A DNA stretch of 64,000 nucleotides from assembly GCA_023653785.1 (NCBI GenBank), contig JAMKCH010043992.1, forward strand, positions 1-64,000, given 5' to 3'. This stretch comes from Ophioderma brevispina (lineage: Eukaryota > Echinodermata > Ophiuroidea > Amphilepidida > Ophiodermatidae). The position numbers were made by a program, and so were the translations under genes. A model generated the notes under the pieces. The model was not told the origin of the DNA. It was given only the letters and a program-made list of their open reading frames with translations, and made no database searches. How positions within the stretch are numbered: the stretch's first letter is position 1; each line of letters begins with the position of its first letter. Shown here one piece after another: positions 1 to 11,159 of this stretch.

Positions 1-1100
1 TTGACTTTTTAGATATAGGTTATTAAGTCTAGAAACGCTGTTTTTTTTAATTTTTTGTATGTTTTAAAAACACAGTTTTACTTTCACGATGAATTAGAAA
101 ATAAGTGCTTGAATTTTAAAAGATACTTTTGAAAATTAGAGCTCAAAAGGTAAATTACGGTTTGAGATATAAATTTTTAAAGTGGAAAAAATTAAACATC
201 GCAGCTTGAAAAACAATAAAATACATATGTTAAAAACAATAGAAAACATAAGAAATTGCAATTCACAAAGTTCAATTTTTGACCATAACTTTTGAATGGA
301 AGCTCCGATTTTGTCAAACAAAAAGTAATAGAAAGGCAATTTTTCCTTGATTTAAATATGGATTTCATTTTTTAGCCCTTCCAATGATATATTCCCCCTT
401 AATGTTAACCTTTTTCACATGAACAACAACCGACAACAACAACAGACAACAGTGGACAAAGTGATCCCTATGTGTCTTCCCGCATTAAGGCATGCAACAC
501 AAAAAGTATATTCGCGGATGTAGAGCATGTTAGAATAAACCGTTGCCAGGTCAACTGGCTCATGCTAACTTTGGTGCTACTGATCACATTGATCACAACA
601 CAAATCCTATGGCATATCATAATTCGGAACAGGTGCATGAGCCAAGGCATGAACCAGTAACCAATGGATACTAACATGCACTACATCAGCAAATTGAGGC
701 CATATGCAAGCACATGCTTTATGCGATCATATCCACATCAGTAAAAATCAAAGTTTAGATTTTCAACCAAATCAGAAATTTCATCAAGAATTTAACCTGG
801 GCTATTTTTGATGCTAGTAAATTTTCACCAACAAACAAAGCTTGGTCAGGATTATAACTTAGTGCAATTGATCTAACTGGTTCAGTGATTTCCGTTCATC
901 CTCTAGCCCCACTGCTCAAATCAACGTATCGTGATGTCATTGCCCTAGTGAATGGTAGCAGTGACATATTCCTTTGTGAAATTGCAAGTAAAATTAACTG
1001 CAACAAAATACAGAAGCTAGCTTTTGATTTTTAGTGCAAATTACAGAATATTCAAACTTCTGATTTTTAGGTATGTGGATTTGATTGCATTAAGTATGTA
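1..1100. other. AT-rich intergenic or intronic sequence
   Basis: No gene, RNA gene or recognisable transposon was identified. The stretch is AT-rich with short homopolymers and a CAACAACAAC-type patch near 423-450. If the SET gene on the minus strand continues, its last exons would lie here or beyond the window edge, but no sequence resembling the conserved SET C-terminal half was found. Confidence 0.5.
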
Positions 1101-1216
1101 CAATGTACCTGCCTCAGTTCTTGTGAGAGCTCCACTTTATCTTTCTGCAAAATCATTTCAAATTTGTTTACCCCACCATAAAATAAAAATTGACACTCTG
1201 ATGTATGCATACTTAC

Positions 1217-1460
1217 CAGTCGTACTCAGATGAAATTCTTTGTAGATTACATCATTCTCAAAGAAAGGATTTTCATTGAAGACAAATTTAATCCTGTACC
1301 CTGACTTGATGTCTTCAAATTCCTCTACCTCTATCCTTTTGCAGTAGTGAAGACACTCTTCATCTTCTTCTGAGAGTCTGGCAGACATTTGTGGATGATT
1401 TATAAATGTTTGCCAACAATTAAGGATTACAATATCGTTTGCCAAATCAAAGAATGCCAA
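1217..1460 (-). CDS. SET: SET/TAF-I (I2PP2A) homologue, internal exon
   Basis: The translation holds the blocks [36 protein letters not shown] and [16 protein letters not shown], which match the central earmuff fold of SET/TAF-I-beta, a NAP-family histone chaperone and PP2A inhibitor. The family normally reads TFVNHPQVSALLGEEDEE and [32 protein letters not shown] there. The exon ends at 1,217 with ACTG followed by the canonical donor GTAAGT (minus strand). Its upstream border is unclear: the family's KIPNFW appears as VILNCW, one residue short, and the only AG upstream is not preceded by a pyrimidine tract. The open frame stops at about 1,470. Identity as SET is firm; whether the locus is intact is not. 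Probable earlier exons lie at 9,668-10,029 on the same strand, which makes the 2-6 kb duplication intronic. Confidence 0.85.
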
Positions 1461-2140
1461 TAAACTTTGTCATGCAGTAAGTTCCTAACCAGCCACAATT
1501 CTAAAGTTGTAAGTCTTTGTGTGGGAAAGTGTGTGTGCTGAGGTTAATAGTAACTTGTGGCACTCTCCATTCCATCTTATGTATTGGCCTTTAATTCCCT
1601 CATGACTTGGTGTGGACACAAATCCAAAACCTCCGTTTCTTCCTGCGACGACAGACCATTGAACTGTCATTTTTTTGTGTTTTATATTTGATTTCCCCTA
1701 CATGAACCTAGGCATAATATTAAAATGAAATTGAATAATTAACTTTGGCATACATAATTATGAAAAAAATCAAGTGTCCAAGTTCAGTATGTTGCTATGC
1801 AACACATGTTTGTTTATGATTCAATGGACGATTTGGGACAAAAATGGGGTCCAACACTTCTGAACACGATTATTTTGTCAAAATTAGGGGAGCTTAAATT
1901 CCATGCCCAGTATGGTCATGCGCCATGAGGTTGGGGGGGTATATAGGAAAAGGTGGAGGTGTTACATTTTCCAAAATATTTTACAACATTTTTAATGTAT
2001 CATTAGAACCAAGAAAGGCATTAAGCTGGTTTATGTTCCATTTAATAGGTAATTTATTTAGCTTGAAAATGATAACAATTTCAAATTTGTGCCATGTTTA
2101 TTTTTGGAGATATCGTAATTTGAATGGGTCAGTGTCAGGG

Positions 2141-2212
2141 GTGGAGGTGCATACGGAAGAGGTGCATACGGATGAGGTGCATACGGATGAGGTGCATACG
2201 GATGAGGTATGT
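2141..2212. repeat. 15-bp minisatellite GAGGTGCATACGGAT
   Basis: Four to five tandem copies of GAGGTGCATACGGAT. The matching place in the second copy of the large duplication (about 4,368-4,405) holds only about two diverged units, so the array has expanded or contracted since the duplication. Confidence 0.85.
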
Positions 2213-3555
2213 GTTAAAGTATAGGGATTTTGATATTCAGGGCTTTTTGAGTTTATTCTGTACCATATCTTTGTAACCCAGCCATGTAACAGTATTAAGA
2301 TAAAAAACATCTCATTTTGTTTGTTATTTATGTGGCATTCATTTTGACCCATACAACAGTTAAAGCTATGATGATAGTTGCAATTTTACTACCTTTTGCA
2401 TTGTGAGGTAAGGGTTTTTCCTATACGATGCTGTACATTTGTACAATGTGCGTCATATACATGTATGCTCTCAAAGTTCTGTGTGGCATAACTTTTGAAG
2501 TAATTATGCTACCCCAGCAAAAGTATACATTTTCAGAAAGGAAATTTGATGAGGAATACAAATATGCCACCCTTTCTTCGAATTCTGTAGGAGGTTGCTT
2601 TAAAGGTCCATGGCCCGATCGCTAATAGCCTCGTCCCCAGAAGCCCCAGATTTTACCGGAAGTGGTCAACATTTTGGTATCAGAAGAAAGCTACTATTTT
2701 TCTTATTTACCGTGTGAAATCTTAGAGCCAAAGGATGTTTGGTTTGGAAGTTATGAGCGAAAATACGCCCCATTTTGGTCGACCAATATTATTTTACACA
2801 GTACTCTATGGGGCTTACAAAATCACGTTTTTAGCTCTCGCATCAAAACGGATTGAAATATCGGCACGAAACTTTACAGATGGGGGTTTTGGAGTGAAAG
2901 CCAATCTATCAAGATGAAAACTTCATATCCTTAAATCGGGCCATCTCCCTTAAAAAAGTTTTGACTATGTTGTCATAAAAAAGCAAAAAATTAAATAAGT
3001 TTTTTGAACACCCTGAAGCTTCAGTAAGGCAACATATTTCATTGTTACAAGTTCCCTTGTTTTGAAGGCTTATGATGTTCCCTACACATCTCAAGGAGTT
3101 GTATCAATATGAGAATTGAACTTAACAAATTATAGAGTGTTTAAAAATTGTGTACTTTTTACACCAAAATTTCACTTTTCCACCCTATTAGTAGAAGACC
3201 AGCCTGAAGATCCCGTGACCAAACTCTGGAGACAAAGATTTGAAGGCGTCTTGGGGTTCCCTGATCGATGTTGAAGCTTTTTGACTTGGGCTTGCCGCTT
3301 CAATGTTCCGGCATTTGGGGAAGGGGCTAACAAAGTTAACACAGGGGTAAAAATTGAGAACTGTCGCAATTGAATTAATATTCATGTCAAATTACTCGCC
3401 TTATCATACGGAATCTAAAAATGTATAGTTTGTTATAGATCCGACTTCAAATGAGGACGCTATGGCCAAAAATGTCCAAAGGTCAATGAACTTTCAGTCA
3501 ACAGAGACTGACTTTTAAGGAGAGTGAGTGATAGCTCCCCTACAGCTCTCCTTAA

Positions 3556-3682
3556 AGGAAATATGTCAAGATTTTTGTCAAGCTCAGTTTGACTTACATT
3601 CATAAAATATATGTACATACATCACGAATTCCCGAAAAAATAATACAATTTGATGTAAAATTAAAAAAAAAAAAAAAAAAAA
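3556..3682. mobile_element. Truncated TTAA (piggyBac-like) MITE fragment
   Basis: Starting right after a TTAA (3,552-3,555), about 105 bases match the left end of the complete element at 42,621-43,282 (AGGAAATATGTCAAG...). The match breaks into a run of A at about 3,661-3,682, after which the preceding 140 bp of host sequence starts again. The right terminus is absent. Confidence 0.75.
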
Positions 3683-4257
3683 GTATAGTTTGTTATAGAT
3701 CCGACTTCAAATGAGGACGCTATGGCCAAAAATGTCCAAAGGTCAATGAACTTTCAGTCAACAGAGACCGACTTTTAAGGAGAGTGAGAGTGATAGCTCC
3801 CCTACAGCTCTCCTTAAGCACTTTATAGGAGAGCGATTTAAAGCTCCCCTTGGGAATCTAATCTATCCTTGGTTAGCATTGGTAAATGCCATGAACCGCT
3901 CTCATTAAAGCTCCCCCTGATATGACCAAGAGAGCTTTTTACCGAGCACCACCTTATTTTAAAAGTCAGTCCCTGAGTCAAGGTCAAATAGTTAATATAA
4001 ACCCATTTTAAAGATGTGTCTAATTATATGTTTTCGTGCATGACAAATTCAATTTTGCAACTTTTAATAGTTCAAATGTTAGTCTTGACCTTGAATGCAA
4101 AATGGCGGATTTCAGGTTTCAAAGTCAAGATTTAACATTTGTACTTTTAAAAGTTACAAAATTATTTTAGCAATAAAAACGCATGATTTATTTAGATTTC
4201 AAATCTATGTTAGTCATTTCTGAAATGATTTTTAAAAAATTCTGACTTAATATAATG

Positions 4258-6271
4258 TTCCATTTATAGGTAATTTAATTTAGCGTGAAAATGATAACAA
4301 TTTCAAATTTGTGCCATGTTTATTTTTGGAGATATCGTAATTTGAATGGGGTGCAGTGGTTCAGGGGTGGAGGTGCACAACGGAGAGGTGCATACTGATG
4401 AGGTATGTGTTAAAGTATAGAGATTTTTGATATTCAGGGCTTTTTGAGTTTTTATTCTGTACCATAATCTTTTGTAAGCCCAGCCATGTAACAGTCATTA
4501 AGATCAAAAACATCTCATTTTGTTTTTGTTATTTAGTGGCATTCATTTTGACCCATACAAAAGGTAAAGCTTATGATGATAGTTGCAATTTTACTAACCT
4601 TTGCATTGTGAGGAAAGGGTTTTTCCTATACGAGGCTGTACATTGTGTAACAAATGTGCGTCATAATATGCTTCTCAAAGTTCTGTGTGGCAATAACTTT
4701 TGAATTAATGCCTACCCCCGCAAAAGTAATACAGTTTCAGAAAGGGAATTTGATGAGGACTACAAAGATGCCACCCTTTCTTCATATCTGTAGGAGGTTG
4801 GCTTTAAAAAGGATCCATGGGCCCTATCGCTAATTAGCCTCGTCCCCAGAACCCCATGATTTTAACCACCGGAAGTGGTCAACATTTTGGTATCAGAAGA
4901 ATCTACTATTTTCTTATTACCGTGTGAAATCTTAGAAGCCAAAGGATGTTTGGGTTTGGAAGTTATGAGCGAAAATAAACGCCCCATTTTGGTCGACCAT
5001 ATTATTTTACACAGTACTCTATGGGGCTTCAAAATCACACTTTTTTTAGCTCTCTGCACACAACGGCATTGAATATCGGCCAACGAAACTTTACAGATGG
5101 GGGTTTTGGAGTGAAAGCAATCTATCAATATCCTGAAATCGGTGCCATCTCCCTTAAAAAAGTTTTTGACTATGTTTGTCATAAAAAGCAAAAAATTAAA
5201 TAAGTTTTTTGAACACCCTGAAGCTTCAGTCCGGCAACATATTTCATTGTTACAACAAGTTCCCTTTTCCCTGTTTTGAAGGCTTATGATGTTCCCTACA
5301 CATCTCAAGCAGTTATAACAATATGAGAATTGAAACTTACAAATTATAGAGTGTTTAAAATTGTGGTACTTTTTACACTCAAAAATTTCACTTTTTCCTT
5401 CACCCATTAGTAGAAGACCAGCCTGAAGACCCCGTGACCAAACTTTGGAGACAAAGATTTGAAAGGCGTCTTGGGGTTTCCCTGATCGATGTTGAATTGC
5501 TTTTTGACTTGGGCTTTGGTTTGCCGCTTCAATGTCCGGCATTTTGGAGGGGCAAACAAAGTTAACACAGGGGTAAAAATTGAGAACTCTGTCGCAATTT
5601 GAATTAATATTCATGTCAAATTACTCTCCACTCTCCTTATCATACGGAATCTAAAAATATATAGTTGTTGTTATAGATCAGACTTCAAACTGAGGACGCT
5701 ATGGCCAAAAATTGGTCCAAAAGTCAATGAACTTTTAACAGCTCAGAGACTGACTTTTAAGGAGAGTGCGAGTGATAGCTCTCCCACTACAATACCAGCT
5801 CTTCCTTAAGCACTTTATATGGGAGCGCTTAAAGCTCCCCTTGGGAATCTAATCTATCCTTGGTTAGCATTGGTAAATGCCATGAACCGCTTTCATTAAA
5901 AGCTCCCCCTGATATGAACGCAAGAGGAGCTTTTTAACCGAGCACCACACCTTATTTAAAAGTCAGTCCCTGAGGTCAAGGTCAAATAGTAAATTTAAAA
6001 CCGATTTTAAAGATGTGTGTGTCTAATTATATGTTTTTCATGGATGACAAATTCAATTTTGCAACTTTTAATAGTTCAAATGTAGTCTGACCTTGAAATG
6101 CAAAAGGCGCTATGTTCAGGTTTCAAAGTCAAGATTTAACATTTGTAACTTTTAAAAGTTGTGACAAAATTATTTTAGCAATAAAAACGCATGATTTATT
6201 TAGATTTCCAAAAAAAATCGATGTTAAGTCATTTCTGGAAATGAATTTTTCAAAAATTCTGACTTAAATTA
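4258..6271. repeat. 2.2-kb tandem duplication, copy 2
   Basis: This is the second copy of the 2,035-4,257 unit. It differs from copy 1 mostly by scattered one- to four-base insertions rather than substitutions, for example TGTTTTTGTT against TGTTTGTT and longer A or T runs. It lacks the internal 140-bp repeat and the TTAA fragment. The indel-heavy divergence is unusual for neutral decay and resembles an uncorrected long-read or alternative-haplotype copy. Confidence 0.85.
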
Positions 6272-6890
6272 CCATTGTTTATTTTTTGTTTATTGCAATG
6301 ACATGAATGTGAAGGAACTAATGTTTAAATTTGTGTTTTGTTTGGGGTTTGATTCCATTTAATACATGGGGTGAGGTAATTACTTTATTGTAAAAATACT
6401 GGACCAGGAAAGAACACAAAATCGCTATATGTAATAGATTTACGAGTGTCGGGTCCATGCAGTATGTTTGACATGCTTGGGGGAATAGTTGTTTTTCATT
6501 TGGACGCATCATTTTAATTTTAAAGATTAATTTTGAATGCATTTTATCAAAAACGTGTGAATGACCCTTTTTGTGATCGACATAATCGCTTAATTTACAC
6601 TTCTGTAACTTTAGATAAGGTGGTCTACCAGGACCCTTTAGTTCAGTGCGTAATTACGTGGATTGGGTGAATTTTCAGCGCTTATTTGGGCGCGGAAAAT
6701 ACCAATATATCAGTTTGCGAGAAAGAATGGGCGGAATTTGCCGAAAATTTCCAGTGAAAGCTGGGGTTTTCTAAACACCCATCCCCGGACCCTTAGGAAA
6801 TTCTATTTTGAGGTGAAGAATTTCATTATGTTTGGAGCTGTCCGTCCCGGCGGGAATCGTATTCGCTTCCATGAAATTTGCCATTTTTTC
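6272..6890. other. Unique sequence without recognised features
   Basis: No gene, transposon end or strong structure was recognised. The open frames on both strands are short and carry no familiar domain. Confidence 0.5.
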
Positions 6891-6894
6891 CATC

Positions 6895-7235
6895 CCTGGG
6901 GAAGAGAGGGAGGGGGAAGAGGTGGGAGGGGAGATGAAAGGAAAGGGAGAGAGGGAAAGGGGAGGGGGGAGAGGAAAGGGGAGGGGAGGAGAGTAAAGGA
7001 GACAGGAGGGATAGGAGAGGGGATATGAGGGAATGGAGAGGGGAATACGGAGGGGCAGGAAGGGGATAGGAGCTCAGGAAGAGAGAGGAGGGAGTTTAGA
7101 CGGATGGGAGGGGAGATGAGGAAGGTAATGGAATGGGAGGGGGGGGTTAGGTGTTTAGGTGAGTTGAGTTGCTGGGAGGGGTTTGGAGACCTTGAGGTGG
7201 ATGGATGGGTAGGGTAAAGAGACATAATTTTCCGT
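6895..7235. repeat. Polypurine tract (GGGAGG/GGAAAGG-rich)
   Basis: Nearly pure G and A on the plus strand over roughly 280 bases, with irregular GGGAGG, GAGAGGG and GGAAAGG words and few pyrimidines. The open frames in it (Pro/Ser-rich on the minus strand) are composition artefacts. Such tracts can form triplex or H-DNA and often break polymerases. Confidence 0.8.
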
Positions 7236-7494
7236 TTTGTAATTCTCAAATTCCGTTTTGTAAAAACTGCACTTTTTTTTTTCGTTTCTAATTTAAACTA
7301 TGTTCATTAGAGTCTAATCATGGATTTTTTTCCTGAAATTTTTGGAAATGATTTAAACAAAGTTCAACAGCATTTTCTTAATCTAAAACAACATAACTTA
7401 AAAACTCTAAATTTTGGGTTTTCCCATACTGTTTAGAAAACCGAAAAATAATTCCAGAGTTTTTTCGGGAACATGGAAAAATGAATGTCGAGAA

Positions 7495-8295
7495 CTAGGG
7501 TAGTGAGGGGCGGGCCCAGATGGGAGGTGGTGAGAACCGGGGGGGAAGGGAGTGGATGAAGGGGAATGGGCGCGTGTTGAGGAGGTGTGCATGGGTGTGG
7601 AGTTTGCTGGATGGGCCGGGAGTGGGGGGGGGTGGGTGGTGAGAGGGGAGGACGGAGCTGGGGAGGGGCGAGACCATGGTGGAGCAGGATGGGGATGGGA
7701 AGGGGGCTGCAGGGAGGATCGGACAGGAGAGTGGAGGGCGGGAGGAGGGGGATTGGTGGGAAGGCTTGGACAGTTGAGTAGGGCCATTTGTTGGGGGAGG
7801 AGAGGGAATTGGTGGGATAGAGTGTCGCAGAGAGGGAAGGTATGCAAGGAAGTGGAGAGGTGTTGACTGCCATGTGTCTCTGCTTGTGTGTCCTTTTCTG
7901 GTGCTCTGCGCGTGTGTGCTGAGTTCTCCTTTCTTGGTTCTCTTCCTCTTGCGGTTCTTGTCTTCCTTTCTGTTCTCTTCCCTGCTGTTGGCGTTGCTGG
8001 TGTCCTTCCTCCCTGTCTTTTTCTTTTCTTTTTCCTCCTCTCTCTTTTCTTCAGCACAAAGTTTTTGAAAAAAATCTTTCTTTTTTTCTCCTCCCTTCAT
8101 GTTCTTTTTTTTCCTGATTTCTTTCCTTGCCCCTTATAGTGTTGGTCTTTTCTACTAGGGGCCAGGCAGGCAAAGAGGGGGCAAGGGGAGGGGCTTGGGA
8201 ATGGGGAAATGACGTGGGGCCGGTAGGGCTTGACGCGGTTGGTGCCCTTCGGGCCGCGGGGCGGGGTGGGGTGAGAGAGGGGAGGGAGAAGGGGA
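7495..8295. repeat. Purine-rich block, pyrimidine-rich block, purine-rich block
   Basis: From 7,495 to about 7,865 the plus strand is G-rich. From about 7,870 to 8,150 it switches to C/T-rich (TTCCT, TCTTT words), and from 8,155 to 8,295 it returns to G-rich. The long overlapping Pro- or Gly-rich reading frames on both strands follow from composition and are not genes. The strand switch would allow partial fold-back pairing. Confidence 0.75.
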
Positions 8296-9660
8296 TTCAC
8301 AAATACCAGAAAGATGTTTGTTATTAACATATTGAAATTTCATTTTGAATGTTTTTATTTTTTTTATGTTGTTTTGTTATTTTACAAAACCACAAAATAT
8401 CGGATCGGATTATCGGATGATATTAAAGGAATTTCAATATCGGTTATCCAGAATGGCCCAATCATTTCGGTTGAACCTCTAACATGCAAGCCATTGGGGG
8501 GGGGGGGGGGGGGGAGTTGTTGTGTTGTGTTTTCAATACACGGTTTTCCGTGGTTGACTGTACTGAGGGAAACCATGGGGAATTGAATCATTTACCTTGA
8601 TACAGGTAACATACTTGCAGTCATTTGAATCTCCACTGCTGCCACCCAAATTGGTCATTAAACTCTCAATCTAATAAAGGTCTGTTCATACTAGCATTGT
8701 AGTGCAGCAACGCAAAACTGAAGTTTCAAAAAATACCGACACAAATTGTGAATGGCGGTCAAAAAACACAAAAAAAAAAACAAAATTTATAACGACCAGC
8801 AGCTGATGTCGATACTGCGGTGGAACTGCAACGCGTGGTGGTGAGATGAGTTTTGTGTTTTTTATTCTCCTCTCCCATATAAAAAATCCAATTTTGGAAG
8901 TCTGTATATTTTATAATCATTTTAAAAACCTTTTTCACCTCCTTGCAATAATTAGGTTCATTGGGGGTATTGGCCAAATGTTTGTTTTGATAGTGAACAT
9001 GTGGTGCAAAAATCGAGGGCCGTTTATTCCGTTGAGGCGCCAAAAATTCATAGGGGGTGGCACAATACAAAATTCTGAACCCCAAAAAATAATATTAAAA
9101 ATACAAGTCAAGTAAACTTGTGTCACCCCCCTGGCCAGACGGAACAATGACCCTCAGATGACCTTGGTCCCATGACCTTTCAAAATCATCCACAACAGGA
9201 AGGAAAAAACCCCTATATTGCACCTTAAGCCCAAGTCGGTTGTAACGTAAAAGGAGATGTGAAAAACAAAAAACCTAACCAAAGTGGTTCCAACACGGAA
9301 AGAACAGCAAGTATTGTGCCACCACCACCTTACTAAATAAACCCCCTGCAAAAACATGGGGAAGGATTTGGTGGCAGAAATAACTTGTGAACTCAGGACA
9401 ACACACACACATTATGGTGTGCTAATAGAAAATCCCCCCCTGCTGCTTTTTCAAGGCCAGGGTGCCCTTCCGCCACTACCTTTCCCCAACCCCACCCCAT
9501 ACAACCCAACACTTATCTGCCCCCTCACCGCCGGCCTGCTCTTCATCAATTCAAATTCACGCCCCCCCGACACACACACATCAACACACACAACACATGC
9601 ACACAGCATTAAATAAAAGATTCACAAATCTTATATCATAAATCAAATGATACAGTGCAA
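8296..9660. other. Non-coding stretch with a short poly-G run
   Basis: No gene was recognised. A run of about 17 G sits near 8,498-8,514, and CA-rich and C-rich patches lie at 9,398-9,600. If the SET gene is continuous, this is part of its large intron. Confidence 0.5.
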
Positions 9661-9667
9661 ACCCAAT

Positions 9668-9826
9668 AAATTTTTGGGATCTTCTGAATTGAGGGGCAAT
9701 TCCGCTGTCAAAATGAGGGCTTCCTCAATTTTGTTGAATTTCCTCTTTTTGCTCCTCCTTTGAGAATCTCCTCCCTTGCCTGCTCATTCAAACTGCGTCG
9801 ATTCATTTTGACATTAATCAATGTCC
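9668..9826 (-). pseudogene. SET: SET/TAF-I homologue, N-terminal helix exon, frame-broken
   Basis: On the minus strand one frame reads LNEQAREEILK (9,791 down to 9,759), matching the SET dimerisation helix [20 protein letters not shown]. Before it, in shifted frames, come pieces resembling HIDEVQNEID. After it come EQK, then FNK, RKP, FD, RN and IQKIPKF, corresponding to [24 protein letters not shown]. At least three frame changes are needed. The DNA order and spacing follow the family, so this is a SET exon, either decayed or badly sequenced. It sits 130 bp downstream (in gene direction) of the candidate first exon. The left border has no clear donor. It partly overlaps in protein position with the start of the 1,217-1,460 exon, so two separate SET relics cannot be excluded. 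Confidence 0.65.
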
Positions 9827-9954
9827 CTTCAGAGAGTAATTTTGAGTTTCGGGATTATCATCCAGATCCGTAAAGAGTCCCCCAGCTCCCTGCAACTTTG
9901 TTTTGGTGCTACACAGCGCCGCGTTTGGTTGTCCCCATCAGAACTCGCACTCAC

Positions 9955-10029
9955 CGGCTCTGCACTTGGGTCCATTTTGCTTTGTTTAGCTGGGGTTGGA
10001 CCGCTAGTTGCACTCTCCGTTGCACTCAT
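9955..10029 (-). CDS. Candidate first coding exon of the SET homologue
   Basis: An ATG at 10,029-10,027 opens a 25-codon Ser/Thr/Ala/Pro/Lys-rich segment beginning MSATESATSG and ending at CCG|GTGAGT, a good splice donor. Vertebrate SET-beta also begins with a first exon of about 24 codons that ends in phase 0 just before the EKEQQEAIEHID helix, so length, phase and position fit. The sequence itself is low in information and not conserved. The assignment rests mainly on the SET helix exon lying immediately downstream on the same strand. If no splicing occurs, the frame runs on to about 9,829. Confidence 0.4.
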
Positions 10030-10260
10030 TTTGGCTCTCAAAACGCGTGGACTTGCGATGCAAAAAATCGGTTTACACAAAGAGCAGTGTAGGCCTACAC
10101 TGAATTGACTCACGCGACGTTGCTCAGGACGCCTCAAAACTTTTCATAGATAGCGCCACTCACAAAACGTGTATTACGTAGTGGATTGACCGCTGCACGC
10201 TTCGAGTATCGCGTGTGTGGGAACTGCTAGCGCTCTCAATCACTCAAATACAGTCAGTAG
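10030..10260 (-). promoter_or_regulatory. CpG-rich putative promoter/5' UTR
   Basis: CG dinucleotides (CACGCGACG, ACGTGTATTACG, TTCGAGTATCGCG) are much denser here than in the surrounding AT-rich DNA. The segment lies directly upstream of the candidate SET first exon on the minus strand. No TATA box or initiator was assigned with confidence. Confidence 0.35.
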
Positions 10261-11159
10261 GAACAATCACACATGCTGGAAACGCATACACGCATCTGAA
10301 ATGTTCAGGATGACTCACGCATTGACAAAGCAATTCATACCGACCTTTGTGATTGGCTGTAATCTGACTACCGTTTATGATTCTTTAGAAATACATTGAC
10401 CAATGGTAAGATGTTTTACATAGCAGACCTGACGCTATCTTTGATGGCCAAATTTAGCTAAAATACAAGGTTTAAACGAAATTTATGGGATCAATCATAA
10501 TGTTTAGTCATCATATAAAACATTCTTAAGCTCTTTTCGGCATTATTTCCAGTAAAAACAGCAGAGAACATCGTTTGAAAATCAATCAATTACATTAGGC
10601 TCTGTCACGGGTAATAAATCATACATTCTCTTGCAGGCCAAATTATTCGAAATTTTCAAGCATTTCATCTTTTATATTTTTAAAATATTAATATGTTAAT
10701 TGTTGACTTACATTTTGTAATTAAACTCAGGCTTAAATGTTGTGTTGAATGATAATTAAATGAAATACTCTGGAACAGAAATATGAAGTCATTTATTGTC
10801 ATCCGGGACCTTGATTTTAAAGAACAGCGTTGTGTGTAGTGCAGCAAATTTCTGCTTGCACAAAACTACCTAATCGGGAAATAAGTACACACAGATGTTG
10901 CAATCTGGAAAAATGCTATCATGTGGAATTGAGTAATAATTTTATTCTGAAGGACAATTTAATTGATCCCAGAATTAAATTACGGTTACAAAAACTAAAT
11001 AATGCATTTTCAGAAAAAATGCGATCCCATTTTTTTCAAAATCTTTCTTCTATGAAGTTCAGAACTTATATTTTGTTGGTTTCCTTTCTGCCAAATAGAC
11101 CGTCGAACGTTTTCTGTAGGCATACACTCTAAATTACAGGAATTTAAAAGTTAATTCTT
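10261..11159. other. AT-rich sequence without recognised features
   Basis: No gene, transposon end or notable repeat was recognised. The open frames are short and without domains. Confidence 0.5.

Larger units (their letters stand above)
2035..4257. repeat. 2.2-kb tandem duplication, copy 1
   Basis: This copy aligns end to end with 4,258-6,271. Both begin TTCCATTTA..AGGTAATTTA and end near AAATTCTGACTTAA. No coding function was recognised; the open frames differ between copies and are short. Copy 1 is longer because a 140-bp block (3,417-3,555) is repeated at 3,682-3,815, with a TTAA-element fragment and an A-run between them. The block lies inside the presumed SET intron. Confidence 0.85.

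Noticed and set aside
1485..1670. Minus-strand frame upstream of the SET exon as another SET exon
   Set aside because: Its translation does not match any part of SET and lacks splice borders.
4862..5614. 250-codon minus-strand frame in duplication copy 2
   Set aside because: The matching region of copy 1 is broken in every frame and the translation has no domain; the open frame arises from indels.
7407..8100. Minus-strand Pro/Ser/His-rich frames of 146-216 codons
   Set aside because: They overlap each other in different frames inside a strand-biased low-complexity tract.
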